Counted from the stretch's first letter, positions 34,402 to 43,641 are shown. The stretch is 64,000 nt of DNA from Streptomyces roseicoloratus (GCF_004117935.1 NZ_SDOY01000166.1:78354-142353); one strand, 5' to 3'. Numbers and translations: made by a program. Notes: a model not told the origin generated them from the sequence alone.

Positions 34402-35736
34402 GTGGACATCGACCTGGTCCTGCGTTCGACGCGTGTCATCACTCCCGAGGGGACGCGTGCGGCGTCGATCGCCGTCGCCGGCGGGACGATCGCGGCCGTG
34501 CTGCCCCACGACGCCGAGGTGCCCGCCGGGGCCCGGCTCGAGGACGTCGGCGACGACGTCGTCCTGCCCGGTCTCGTCGACACCCACGTCCACGTCAACG
34601 ACCCCGGCCGCACGGAGTGGGAGGGCTTCTGGACCGCCACCCGCGCCGCGGCCGCCGGCGGCATCACCACCCTGCTCGACATGCCGCTCAACTCGCTGCC
34701 GCCCACCACCACGGTCGAGCACCTGCGGACCAAGCAGGACGTCGCCCGCCCGAAGGCCCACGTCGACACGGGCTTCTGGGGCGGCGCGCTGCCCGACAAC
34801 GTCAAGGACCTGCGCCCCCTGCACGACGCGGGCGTCTTCGGCTTCAAGTGCTTCCTCTCGCCCTCCGGCGTCGACGAGTTCCCGCAGCTCGACCAGGAGC
34901 AGCTGGCCGCCTCCCTCGCCGAGATCGCCGGCTTCGGCGGACTGATGATCGTCCACGCCGAGGACCCGCACGAGCTGGACGCCGCCCCGCAGAAGGCGGG
35001 CGAGAGGTACGCCGACTTCCTCGCCTCCCGGCCCCGCGTCGCCGAGAACACGGCCATCGAGAACCTGGTCAACCAGGCCCGGCGGCTGAGCGCCCGCGTC
35101 CACGTGCTGCACCTGTCCTCCTCCGACGCGCTGCCGCTCATCGCCGCCGCCAAGGCCGAGGGCGTCAAGATCACCGTCGAGTCCTGCCCGCACTTCCTCA
35201 CCCTCACGGCCGAGGAGGTCCCCGACGGCGCCACCGAGTTCAAGTGCTGCCCGCCCATCCGCGAGGCCGCCAACCAGGACCTGCTCTGGCAGGGCCTCGC
35301 CGACGGCACCATCGACTGCATCGTCTCCGACCACTCGCCGTCCACCGCCGACCTCAAGACCGGCGACTTCGCCTCCGCCTGGGGCGGCATCTCCTCCCTC
35401 CAGCTCGGCCTGCCCGCCATCTGGACCGAGGCCCGCCGCCGCGGCCACGACCTCACCGACGTCGCCCGCTGGATGTCGCAGGCCCCGGCCGAGCTCGCCG
35501 GCCTCTCCCGCAAGGGCGCCATCGAGCCCGGACGCGACGCCGACTTCGCCGTACTCGACCCGGACGCCACCTTCACCGTCGACCCGGCCGAGCTCCAGCA
35601 CCGCAACCGGATCACCGCCTACGCGGGCCGGACCCTGTACGGCGTCGTCACCTCCACCTGGCTGCGCGGCGAACGCATCAACGACCGCGGCACCCTGGCC
35701 GAGCCTTCGGGCCGCCTCCTCGAAAGGAACAACTGA
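34402..35736 (+). CDS. allB: Allantoinase
   Basis: 444 residues from GTG 34402. It hydrolyses allantoin to allantoate using two zinc ions. Metal ligands are visible: HVHVND at the N terminus, the carbamylated Lys in FGFKCFLSPSG, His in VHAEDPHEL and in VHVLHLSSS, and the Asp in IVSDHSPS. An upstream TTG at 34357 keeps the frame open but falls inside the operator, so GTG 34402 with purine-rich GGAAGAAGG is preferred. The stop is 2 bp before the allantoicase start. Confidence 0.95.
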   Translation: MDIDLVLRSTRVITPEGTRAASIAVAGGTIAAVLPHDAEVPAGARLEDVGDDVVLPGLVDTHVHVNDPGRTEWEGFWTATRAAAAGGITTLLDMPLNSLPPTTTVEHLRTKQDVARPKAHVDTGFWGGALPDNVKDLRPLHDAGVFGFKCFLSPSGVDEFPQLDQEQLAASLAEIAGFGGLMIVHAEDPHELDAAPQKAGERYADFLASRPRVAENTAIENLVNQARRLSARVHVLHLSSSDALPLIAAAKAEGVKITVESCPHFLTLTAEEVPDGATEFKCCPPIREAANQDLLWQGLADGTIDCIVSDHSPSTADLKTGDFASAWGGISSLQLGLPAIWTEARRRGHDLTDVARWMSQAPAELAGLSRKGAIEPGRDADFAVLDPDATFTVDPAELQHRNRITAYAGRTLYGVVTSTWLRGERINDRGTLAEPSGRLLERNN

Positions 35737-35738
35737 CC

Positions 35739-36869
35739 GTGACCGGGCTGCACATATCCCCTCTGGCCTCCTTCACCGGCGACGCCAGCCCCTACGGAGG
35801 CGGCGACCCGTACGCCGACTACCGCACGGCCGACTTCCCCTTCACCCAGTACGCGGACCTCGCCGACCGCCGCCTGGGCGCGGGCGTGATCGCCGCCAAC
35901 GACGAGTTCTTCGCCGAGCGCGAGAACCTGCTCAAGCCCGAGGCCGCCGAGTTCGACCCCGAGCACTTCGGCCACAAGGGCAAGATCATGGACGGCTGGG
36001 AGACCCGCCGCCGCCGCGGCGTCTCCGCCGAGCAGCCGCACCCCACCGAGGACGACCACGACTGGGCCCTCGTACGCCTCGGTGCGCCCGGCGTGATCCG
36101 CGGCATCGTCGTGGACACCGCCCACTTCCGCGGCAACTACCCGCAGGCCGTCTCGATCGAGGCCACCTCGGTCGCCGGCTCGCCCTCGCCCGAGGAGCTG
36201 CTCGCCGACGACGTGAAGTGGACGACCCTCGTCCCGCGCACCGCCATCGGCGGCCACGCCGCCAACGGCTTCGCCGTCGACGTCGAGCAGCGCTTCACCC
36301 ACCTCCGGGTCAACCAGCACCCGGACGGCGGCATCGCCCGCCTCCGCGTGTACGGCGAGGTCGCCCCGGACCCGGCGTGGCTGGCCGTGCTCGGCACCTT
36401 CGACCTCGCGGCCCTGGAGAACGGCGGCCAGGTCGAGGACGCCTCCGACCGCTTCTACTCCCCGGCCACCAACACCATCCAGCCCGGCCGCTCGCGCAAG
36501 ATGGACGACGGCTGGGAGACCCGCCGCCGCCGCGACAAGGGCAACGACTGGATCCGCTACAGCCTCGCCGCCGAGTCCGAGATCCGCGCCGTCGAGATCG
36601 ACACCGCGTACCTCAAGGGCAACAGCGCCGGCTGGGCCGCGCTGTCCGTGGCCGCCGAGGGCTCCGAGGACTGGACCGAGATCCTGCCCCGGACCCGCCT
36701 CCAGCCCGACACCAACCACCGCTTCGTGCTCGACACGCCGGCGGTCGGCTCCCGGGTGCGGATCGACATCTACCCGGACGGCGGCATCTCCCGCCTCCGT
36801 CTCTTCGGCTCCCTCACCGAGGCGGGCGCGGCCAAGCTGACCGCCCGCCACCAGGAGCTCGGCGGCTGA
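35739..36869 (+). CDS. alc: Allantoicase
   Basis: 376 residues from GTG 35739 (AAAGGA upstream, within the end of allB). It cleaves allantoate to ureidoglycolate and urea. Two homologous beta-sandwich halves are obvious: the signature DGWETRRRR occurs at about residue 85 and again at about 255, each followed by a strand with VxxDTAxxxGN. This duplicated layout is the family hallmark. Together with allB it forms a two-gene operon. The next enzyme, ureidoglycolate lyase, is not next to it. Confidence 0.95.
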   Translation: MTGLHISPLASFTGDASPYGGGDPYADYRTADFPFTQYADLADRRLGAGVIAANDEFFAERENLLKPEAAEFDPEHFGHKGKIMDGWETRRRRGVSAEQPHPTEDDHDWALVRLGAPGVIRGIVVDTAHFRGNYPQAVSIEATSVAGSPSPEELLADDVKWTTLVPRTAIGGHAANGFAVDVEQRFTHLRVNQHPDGGIARLRVYGEVAPDPAWLAVLGTFDLAALENGGQVEDASDRFYSPATNTIQPGRSRKMDDGWETRRRRDKGNDWIRYSLAAESEIRAVEIDTAYLKGNSAGWAALSVAAEGSEDWTEILPRTRLQPDTNHRFVLDTPAVGSRVRIDIYPDGGISRLRLFGSLTEAGAAKLTARHQELGG

Positions 36870-36902
36870 CGCCGTCCGACACCGGTGCCGGGTGGGCCGA
36901 CC

Positions 36903-36967
36903 GCCCCGGCACCGGGGCCCGGCGGGCCGACCGCCCGCCCCGGCACCGGGGCCCGGCGGGCCGACCG
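36903..36967. repeat. Two 31-bp direct repeats after allantoicase
   Basis: The GC-rich unit at 36903-36933 recurs at 36937-36967, 34 bp apart, and a degenerate copy precedes them near 36877. No reading frame of interest is seen. Confidence 0.7.
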
Positions 36968-37090
36968 ACCGCCCCGGCCCCAGGCCGTCTCTTCCGGAGC
37001 CTGGCCGGTTCCGGCGAAACGGCCCAGGCGCGCGGCGGCCGGCACCGCCGCGCCACCCCGAACTGAGCGGGTACGACACCCCGCTCGGCC

Positions 37091-37132
37091 CGCGAGGGCG
37101 CACCGGAATGACAGCACCGGTGCGCCCTCGCG
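37091..37132. terminator. Bidirectional terminator of alc and the SDR gene
   Basis: Perfect 16-base arms (37091-37106 and 37117-37132) with a 10-base loop, between the two convergent stops. Confidence 0.8.
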
Positions 37133-37163
37133 TCTCACGCGGCGCGGGCAGGGCGCGTGCCGC

Positions 37164-37904
37164 TCAAGCGGCGTGGCCGCCGTCCACCGAGAACTCGGCG
37201 CCCGTCACGTAGCGCGCGTCCGGCCCGGCCAGGAAGGCGACCATCGCCGCGACCTCCTCCGCCGTACCGAAGCGGCCGAGTGCCGTCATCCGGGCCTGGC
37301 CCTCCGCGTACGGGCCGTCGGCCGGGTTCATGTCGGTGTCCGTCGGACCCGGGTGGACGATGTTGGCCGTGATGCCCCGGCCGCCGAGCTCCCGGGCGAG
37401 GGCCTTCGTCAGGCCGACCAGCGCGGCCTTGCTGGTCGTGTACAGCGTGCCGCCCGGGCCCGGCACCCGCTGGGTCATGCAGGTGCCGATGGTGACGATC
37501 CGGCCGCCCTCTTCCATGCGCGCGGCCGCCGCCTGCGAGGCGAGGAAGGCGGAGCGGACGTTCACCGCCAGCACCCGGTCCACGTCGGCCAGGGAGATCG
37601 ACTCCAGCGGGCCGAGGAGACCGACGCTGACGTTGTTGACCAGGACGTCGAGCCGGCCGAGGGCGTCGGCCGCCCACTCCACCGCTCCCGCCGCGTCGCC
37701 CGCGTCCCCGGCGTCCGCCCGCAGCGGGAACGCCTTGCCGCCGGCCTCCTCGATCCGGGCGGCGACCTCCCGGGCCTGCTCCTCGCCGCGGACGTAGGTG
37801 AAGGCCACGTCCGCGCCCTCACGGGCCAGGCGGACGGCCGTCGCCGCGCCCATGCCCCGGCTGCCGCCGGTGACCAGAACCGCCTTGCCGTTCATCGTGG
37901 ACAT
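37164..37904 (-). CDS. Short-chain dehydrogenase/reductase
   Basis: 246 residues from ATG 37904. Classical SDR: TGGSRGMG cofactor motif, NNVS, and the catalytic YTTSK (Tyr/Lys). The Ser of the catalytic triad is replaced in the segment VTIGTCMTQ, so a neighbouring Thr must serve or activity is altered. Coenzyme type is probably NADP(H) because of the basic RGEEQ region. Divergent from the DHFR-like gene, 272 bp away. No pathway is suggested by the context. Confidence 0.88.
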   Translation of the reverse strand: MSTMNGKAVLVTGGSRGMGAATAVRLAREGADVAFTYVRGEEQAREVAARIEEAGGKAFPLRADAGDAGDAAGAVEWAADALGRLDVLVNNVSVGLLGPLESISLADVDRVLAVNVRSAFLASQAAAARMEEGGRIVTIGTCMTQRVPGPGGTLYTTSKAALVGLTKALARELGGRGITANIVHPGPTDTDMNPADGPYAEGQARMTALGRFGTAEEVAAMVAFLAGPDARYVTGAEFSVDGGHAA

Positions 37905-38176
37905 TCCCGAACTCCTCGTACGTCGGTGGTCATCGCGCTTCGCCGCGCATGTCGTGCGCTGCGAAGCGGGGCCACGTGTTGCCGCGTGTTGTTGCGTGCT
38001 CAATCAAACGTGGGCGGGAGTGCCGGCGCTGGCGGGAATCGGACGCCGAGACGGCCAAGGGACGGGCCCGGCGGCGACCCCGGCGCACCCACCGATCAGT
38101 TCCGCCGAGCGGCACGGTCGGAAGGAGTGGGACACCATGGTCCGGGGAGACCCGGCCGAACCGAAAGGCACCCGTC

Positions 38177-38791
38177 ATGGCCACCCTGAGCCTCACCCAG
38201 TTCCTCACCCTCGACGGCGTCTACCAGGCCCCCGGCGGCCCCGAGGAGGACACCACCGGCGGCTTCGACCTCGGCGGCTGGGTCCACCCGTACGTCGACG
38301 ACGACTTCGGCCGGTTCGTCAACACGCTCTTCGAACGGCCCGACGCCTTCCTCCTGGGCCGCCGCACCTACGACATCTTCGCGAGCTACTGGCCGAAGCA
38401 GACCGACCCCGCCGACCCGATCGCGGGCAAGCTGAACGCCCTCCCCAAGTACGTCGTCTCCACCACGCTCGGCGAGGCCGACTGGCCCACCACGACCGTC
38501 CTGCGGGGCGACGCCGCCGACGCGGTCTCCGCGCTCAAGTCCCGCCTGGACGGCGAGATCCAGATGCACGGCAGCGGCGGCCTGGCGCGCACCCTCCTGG
38601 AGCACGACCTGATCGACACCCTGCACCTGCTCGTCTTCCCGGTCGTGCTCGGCAAGGGCCGCCGCCTCTTCACCGAGGGCGCCACGCCGAGCGCCTTCCG
38701 GCTCGCCGGCTCCCGCACCACGAGCAAGGGCGTCACCATCCAGACGTACGAGCAGGCGGGACGGCCGACGTTCGGCACCATCGGCGAGTAG
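38177..38791 (+). CDS. Dihydrofolate-reductase-fold protein (RibD C-terminal-like)
   Basis: 204 residues from ATG 38177 (AAAGG upstream). The DHFR/RibD-C fold is recognisable from MATLSLTQFLTLDGV, the FLLGRRTYDIFASYWP helix and the IQMHGSGGLARTLLEHDLID strand-loop-helix, with LVFPVVLGKGRRLF near the end. These small reductase-like proteins (YyaP/YwjB group) have mostly unknown substrates; a NADPH-dependent reductase is possible. Confidence 0.88.
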   Translation: MATLSLTQFLTLDGVYQAPGGPEEDTTGGFDLGGWVHPYVDDDFGRFVNTLFERPDAFLLGRRTYDIFASYWPKQTDPADPIAGKLNALPKYVVSTTLGEADWPTTTVLRGDAADAVSALKSRLDGEIQMHGSGGLARTLLEHDLIDTLHLLVFPVVLGKGRRLFTEGATPSAFRLAGSRTTSKGVTIQTYEQAGRPTFGTIGE

Positions 38792-39173
38792 CGGGCGTCC
38801 GGCGCCGACGGCCTCCGGCACCGACGGGCGCACGGCACCGAGGGGCGCACGGCGGCGACAGCGCACGGCGGCAGCGGCGCACGGCGGTTGTGCGGGCGGG
38901 AGGGGCGCGGGGAGCGGAGAAGCGGGCGCGGGGAGTGGAGGAGCGAGGCGCGGAGGAGCGGGCACGGGGCGCGGGGAGAGGGGGAGCCGGGTGCGGGGCG
39001 CGAGGCGCGGAGGAGCGAGGCGCGTGGGAGCCGACCGGGATGCGCGGGGGAGCCGGCCGGGATGCGCGCGGGAAAGATGTAGCCACCATCCTCCCCGGCC
39101 GATACGGTGATCCTTCCCGTGTGAGAGCCGCCGACGTCTCCACCCCGCCCCACGAGCCGGAGACCGCTCGACG
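38792..39173. other. Purine-rich low-complexity interval with G-quadruplex motifs
   Basis: No gene is supported in this ~380-bp stretch. It contains imperfect repeats of GCGCACGGCG, GCGCGGAGGAGCG and GGAGCCGxCCGGGATGCGCG. Two runs fit the four-G-tract rule on the plus strand (38894-38912 and 38966-38991). A TACGGT at about 39104-39109 could be a -10 box for the EamA gene downstream. Confidence 0.55.
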
Positions 39174-40130
39174 ATGACGACCGCCGCCGTACCCGTACCC
39201 CTCGGCGCTCCCCGCCGCGCCTGGCTCACCGATCTGCCCGTCCTGCTCGTCGCGGTCGTCTGGGGAGCCAGCTACCTCGCCGCCAAGGGCATCACCACCG
39301 CCCACACGGTGCTCGCCGTCCTCGTCCTGCGGTTCGCCGTGGTGCTGCCGGTCCTCGTCACGGCCGGGTGGCGCAGGCTGCGGGCGCTGGACGCCGCACA
39401 GTGGCGCGGGGCGGCCGTCCTCGGCCTGATCCTCGCCGGGATCTTCCTCCTGGAGACGTACGGCGTCGTCCAGACCTCCGCCACCAACGCGGGTCTGATC
39501 ATCAGCCTCACCATGATCTTCACACCGCTCGCCGAGGCCGCCGTCACGCGGATCCGGCCGCCCCGGGCCTTCCTGGCCGCCGCCGGGCTCTCGGTGGCGG
39601 GCGTGGTGCTGCTGACGCAGGGCGGCGGGTTCACCGCGCCCTCCCTCGGCGACCTGTTGATGCTGCTCGCGGCCCTCGCCCGCACCGTCCACGTGCTCGC
39701 GATGGCGCGGATCAAGGCCGTCCGGAGCGCGGACTCCCTGTCGCTCACCACCGTCCAACTCGGCTCCGCCGTCGCCGTCTTCGCCGTCCTGTCCGCCCTC
39801 CCGGGCAGCGGCGCCACGCCGTGGGCGGCGGCAGCGGACTTCGGGCCGGGCGAATGGGCGGGCCTGCTCTTCCTCTCCGTCTTCTGCACGCTCTTCGCCT
39901 TCTTCGTGCAGATGTGGGCCGTGCGCCGCACCTCGCCGTCCCGGGTCAGCCTGCTGCTCGGCACCGAGCCCCTGTGGGCCGCCGCCGCGGGCATCGCCCT
40001 GGCCGGCGACCGCCCGGGCCTCGTGGGCCTGGCGGGCGCGGCACTGGTCCTGGCGGGCACGGCGTGGGGCCGCGGGGCGGCCGGGGTCGTCTCCTCCGGA
40101 TCCCGGCCGGATCCGAAGAGGGCGACCTAA
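39174..40130 (+). CDS. EamA/DMT-superfamily transporter
   Basis: 318 residues with ten membrane helices in two halves (about 20-140 and 155-295), the EamA pattern. WGASYLAAKG opens TM1-2, and the second half repeats the same theme with LLGTEPLWAAAAG. Such proteins export amino acids, nucleosides or other metabolites. It is convergent with a small membrane protein: the two stop codons overlap by 2 bp (40128-40129). Confidence 0.88.
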   Translation: MTTAAVPVPLGAPRRAWLTDLPVLLVAVVWGASYLAAKGITTAHTVLAVLVLRFAVVLPVLVTAGWRRLRALDAAQWRGAAVLGLILAGIFLLETYGVVQTSATNAGLIISLTMIFTPLAEAAVTRIRPPRAFLAAAGLSVAGVVLLTQGGGFTAPSLGDLLMLLAALARTVHVLAMARIKAVRSADSLSLTTVQLGSAVAVFAVLSALPGSGATPWAAAADFGPGEWAGLLFLSVFCTLFAFFVQMWAVRRTSPSRVSLLLGTEPLWAAAAGIALAGDRPGLVGLAGAALVLAGTAWGRGAAGVVSSGSRPDPKRAT

Positions 40131-40345
40131 CTCTTCACCCGGTCCGACATCACCATCAGCGCGAGGCCCAGCGCCGCGATCACGATGTTCGCGAACAGGG
40201 CGCGGTGCTCCAGGAACCAGACGTTCTCCGTCAGGAAGCGGGTCACGCCCATGAAGCGGAACCAGCCCCCGGTCAGTTCGCGGATGACGCCGAAGACGCC
40301 GAAGACCGTCAGCAGGAAGCCCGTCACCTCGAGAAGTTTCTTCAT
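40127..40345 (-). CDS. 72-residue membrane protein
   Basis: ATG 40345 and stop at 40127. Two hydrophobic helices (FLLTVFGVFGVIRELTG and ANIVIAALGLALMVMS) flank a short polar hairpin with aromatic and Arg residues. It is short but coding-like, and overlaps the EamA stop codon. Divergent from the sensor kinase at 40501. No family recognised. Confidence 0.65.
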   Translation of the reverse strand: MKKLLEVTGFLLTVFGVFGVIRELTGGWFRFMGVTRFLTENVWFLEHRALFANIVIAALGLALMVMSDRVKS

Positions 40346-40488
40346 GCCCCGAGCCTGATCCCCGGGCGGGTGTCGCCGCGTCGGGCGGAGGTATCGCGTC
40401 GATGCGGAGCCGTACGACCGAAGTCGCGGGCCGTGCGACTTTGGTATCGACCGGCCGTTCCCGGGCCGCGACACGGCTCCCACCTGCG

Positions 40489-40500
40489 TACATTTCCCGT
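40489..40500 (+). promoter_or_regulatory. -10 box for a leaderless transcript
   Basis: TACATT at 40489-40494 ends 6 bp before ATG 40501. Confidence 0.45.
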
Positions 40501-41715
40501 ATGACACGCACCTGGCTGCTCCCTTCCCACCTGGTCGAGGCCGCCCGGACGGGCGCGCTCGACGGGGCGGAGGGGCCGCGGCCGCGGCGGACCGCGCGGG
40601 ACTGGGTGGTGGACACCTGTCTGTTCCTGCTCGCCGCGTTCGTCGGGCTGCTCGCCGCCGAGACCAGCGCCCGGTACAACAGCGAGGCCGTCACCCTCGC
40701 CGACCAGATCGTCGGCGCTCTCGCCTGCGTCGCGCTCTGGCTGCGCCGCCGGTGGCCCGTCGGCCTCGCCGTGACCCTGTCCGTCGTCAGCGTCGTCGCG
40801 CCCACCGCGGCCGGCGCTCTCCTCGCGAGCCTGTTCAGCGTCGCCGTGCGCCGCCCGTTCCGGCAGGTCGCCGGGATCGGGCTGCTCGCCATCGCCGCCT
40901 CGACCGTCCAGGTCTTCGTCCGCCCCGACCCCGAGACGGGCGTCCCCCTCGGCATCGCGCTCGGCGTCGTCGTCGTTCTCCTCGTCACGGCCTGGGGCAT
41001 GCTCGTACGCTCCCGCCGCCGGCTGGTCGAGGCGCTGCGCGACCGGGCCCTGCGCGCCGAGGCCGAGGCGGAGCTGCGCGTCGAGCAGGCGCAGCGGGCG
41101 GCCCGCGAGGCCATCGCCCGCGAGATGCACGACGTCCTCGCCCACCGGCTGACCCTGCTCAGCGTGCACGCCGGCGCCCTGGAGTTCCGGCCCGACGCCC
41201 CGCCCGAGCAGATCGCCCGGGCCGCCGGAGTCATCCGGGACAGCGCCCACGAGGCCCTCCAGGACCTGCGGGAGATCATCGGTGTGCTGCGCTCCCCGGG
41301 CGAGGGCGCCGAGGACCGCCCGCAGCCCACCCTCGCCACCCTCGACACCCTCGTCGCCGAGGTCCGTGGGGCCGGCATGAAGGTCGTCCTCGACTCCGCC
41401 GTCACCGACCCGGACACGGTGCCCGTCGCCACCGGCCGCACCGTCTACCGGATCGCCCAGGAGGCCCTCACCAACGCCCGCAAGCACGCCCCCGGCGCCG
41501 AGGTCACCGTCACCGTGCGCGGCCGCCCCGGCGACGGCCTCACCGTCGACGTCCGCAACGCCGCGCCCTCCGGCCCCGTCACGGACGTCCCCGGCTCCGG
41601 GCAGGGACTCATCGGTCTCACCGAGCGCGCCACCCTCGCCGGCGGCCGTCTCGACCACGGACCGGCCCCCGACGGCGGGTTCGCCGTCCACGCATGGCTA
41701 CCGTGGCCCGCATGA
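40501..41715 (+). CDS. Membrane sensor histidine kinase (HisKA_3)
   Basis: 404 residues. Four to five N-terminal membrane helices (about residues 37-175), then a coiled-coil (ALRAEAEAELRVEQAQRAA) leading to the phospho-acceptor motif AIAREMHDVLAHRLTLL and the ATPase domain (RIAQEALTNARKHA, and a G box GSGQGLIGLTERA). It overlaps the following response-regulator gene (ATGA at 41712-41715). The signal is unknown. Confidence 0.93.
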   Translation: MTRTWLLPSHLVEAARTGALDGAEGPRPRRTARDWVVDTCLFLLAAFVGLLAAETSARYNSEAVTLADQIVGALACVALWLRRRWPVGLAVTLSVVSVVAPTAAGALLASLFSVAVRRPFRQVAGIGLLAIAASTVQVFVRPDPETGVPLGIALGVVVVLLVTAWGMLVRSRRRLVEALRDRALRAEAEAELRVEQAQRAAREAIAREMHDVLAHRLTLLSVHAGALEFRPDAPPEQIARAAGVIRDSAHEALQDLREIIGVLRSPGEGAEDRPQPTLATLDTLVAEVRGAGMKVVLDSAVTDPDTVPVATGRTVYRIAQEALTNARKHAPGAEVTVTVRGRPGDGLTVDVRNAAPSGPVTDVPGSGQGLIGLTERATLAGGRLDHGPAPDGGFAVHAWLPWPA

Positions 41716-42404
41716 CCATCCGGCTGCTGATCATCGACGACGACCCCCTGGTCCGCGCGGGCCTCGCCTTCATGTTCGGCGGAGCGGAGGACATCACGAT
41801 CGTCGGCGAAGGCGCCGACGGCGCCGAGGTCCCCGCCCTCGTCGACCGGCTCGCCCCCGACGTCGTCCTCATGGACATCCGCATGCCCGCGGTCGACGGC
41901 CTCGCCGCCACCGAGGAACTGCGCTCCCGGCCCGGCGCCCCCGAGGTCGTCGTCCTCACCACCTTCCACGCCGACGAGCAGGTGCTGCGCGCGCTGCGCG
42001 CCGGGGCCGCCGGCTTCGTCCTCAAGGACACCCCGCCGGCCGAGATCGTCGCCGCCGTCCGCCGGGTCGCCGCCGGTGATCCCGTGCTCTCGCCCGCCGT
42101 GACCCGCCGGCTCATGAGCCACGTCGCCGGGCACGGCGGGACGCCGCCCCGGCCGTCGCGCCGCGCCCTCGCCCTCGAACGCCTCGCCCCGCTCGCCGTG
42201 CGCGAGCGCGAGGTCGCCGTCGCCGTCGGCCAGGGCCGCTCCAACGCCGAGATCGCCGCCGCCCTCTGCATGAGCGTCCCCACCGTCAAGACCCACGTCT
42301 CGCGCATCCTGGCCAAACTCGGCCTCAACAACCGTGTCCAGATCGCCCTGCTCGTCCACGACGCCGGACTCCCGGACCTCCCGGACGGGCAGAACGGGTC
42401 CTAG
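41712..42404 (+). CDS. NarL/LuxR-family response regulator
   Basis: 230 residues. Receiver: IIDDDPLVR, VVLMDIRMP (phospho-Asp), Lys in FVLKDTPP. LuxR helix-turn-helix: VREREVAVAVGQGRSNAEIA, then PTVKTHVSRILAKLGL. A ~20-residue linker (AGHGGTPPRPSRRALAL) between the domains is longer than in many relatives. It is coupled to the kinase. Its TAG stop forms part of a -10 element for the P450 gene. Confidence 0.93.
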   Translation: MTIRLLIIDDDPLVRAGLAFMFGGAEDITIVGEGADGAEVPALVDRLAPDVVLMDIRMPAVDGLAATEELRSRPGAPEVVVLTTFHADEQVLRALRAGAAGFVLKDTPPAEIVAAVRRVAAGDPVLSPAVTRRLMSHVAGHGGTPPRPSRRALALERLAPLAVREREVAVAVGQGRSNAEIAAALCMSVPTVKTHVSRILAKLGLNNRVQIALLVHDAGLPDLPDGQNGS

Positions 42405-42413
42405 GGTGGACTG
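42402..42413 (+). promoter_or_regulatory. -10 box for the P450 gene, overlapping the regulator stop codon
   Basis: TAGGGT at 42402-42407 lies 6 bp before ATG 42414 and includes the TAG stop of the upstream gene. The P450 could thus have its own leaderless promoter besides read-through from the two-component operon. Confidence 0.45.
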
Positions 42414-43592
42414 ATGTCCGTCATCGATCTGGGGGAATACGGCGCGGACTTCACCGCGAACCCGTACCCGTACTACGCGAAGCTCCGAGGGGCCGGTCCG
42501 GTCCACGAGGTCCTCACACCGGACGGCATGCCGGCCTGGCTGATCGTCGGCTACGACGAGGCCCGCGCCGCCCTCGCCGACCAGCGGTTCTCCAAGTCCT
42601 TCTCCTCCATGGGCATCGCCCTTCCCGAGGAGGAGATCGTCGGGCCGAACCTGCTCATCATCGATCCGCCCGACCACACCCGGCTGCGCAAGCTCGTCGC
42701 CGGCGAGTTCACCGGCCGCCGCGTCGAGGCGCTGCGCCCGCGGATCCAGGAGCTCACCGACGAACTCCTGGACGCCATGGCACCGAACGGCCGCGCCGAC
42801 CTCGTCGACTCCTTCGCCTTCCCGCTGCCGATCACCGTCATCTGCGAACTGCTCGGCGTCCCGGCCGCCGACCGGGACGCCTTCCGGGCCTGGTCCAACG
42901 AACTCGTCGCCCCCACCGGGGCGATGACCGAGCAGGAAGCCGTCGAGGGGGTCGGCGGCTACCTCGGCGAACTCATCGAGGACAAGCGTGCCGCCGGCCC
43001 CGCCGACGACCTGCTGTCCGCCCTCATCCGCACCCGCGCCGAGGACGGCGACCGGCTCTCGCTGCCCGAACTCCGCGCCCTGGGCTACCTGCTGCTCATC
43101 GCGGGCCACGAGACCACCGTCAACCTCATCGCCAACACCGTCCGCGCCCTGCTCACCCACCCCGATCAACTCGCCGCTCTGCGCGCCGACTTCTACCTGA
43201 TCGACGGCACGGTCGAGGAAGGCCTGCGCTACGACGGCCCGGTGGAGACGGCGACGCTCAGGTTCGCGGCCGAGCCGGTCCCGATCGGCGACGCCGTCAT
43301 CCCCGCCGGAGCCGTCGTCGTGGTCGCCCTCGCCTCCGGTGCACGCGACCCGCGCCGCTTCCCGCAACCCGACGCCTTCGACATCCGCCGCGACCCGCGC
43401 GGCCACCTCGCCTTCGGCCACGGCATCCACTACTGCCTGGGTGCCCCGCTCGCCCGCCTGGAAGGCAAGATCGCCATCCGGTCACTCCTGGAGCGCTTCC
43501 CACGGCTGGAACTCGACCCCCGGTCCGGCCCGTACGAGTGGCTCCCGGGCATGCTCGTCCGCGGCACCAGGAGGCTCCCCGTCGTCTGGTGA
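42414..43592 (+). CDS. Cytochrome P450
   Basis: 392 residues, typical for soluble bacterial P450s. I-helix oxygen motif AGHETT, K-helix ExxR (EGLRYDGP) and the haem-binding loop FGHGIHYCLGAPLAR with the Cys ligand are intact. By appearance it belongs near CYP107/CYP105. It needs a ferredoxin and reductase, none of which lies in the window. Directly follows a two-component system, which may control it. The substrate is unknown. Confidence 0.94.
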   Translation: MSVIDLGEYGADFTANPYPYYAKLRGAGPVHEVLTPDGMPAWLIVGYDEARAALADQRFSKSFSSMGIALPEEEIVGPNLLIIDPPDHTRLRKLVAGEFTGRRVEALRPRIQELTDELLDAMAPNGRADLVDSFAFPLPITVICELLGVPAADRDAFRAWSNELVAPTGAMTEQEAVEGVGGYLGELIEDKRAAGPADDLLSALIRTRAEDGDRLSLPELRALGYLLLIAGHETTVNLIANTVRALLTHPDQLAALRADFYLIDGTVEEGLRYDGPVETATLRFAAEPVPIGDAVIPAGAVVVVALASGARDPRRFPQPDAFDIRRDPRGHLAFGHGIHYCLGAPLARLEGKIAIRSLLERFPRLELDPRSGPYEWLPGMLVRGTRRLPVVW

Positions 43593-43641
43593 GGCCCCTC
43601 GGGGCCCTCCGCCCCGCGGCCTCGACGGCGTGGTTCGGCCG

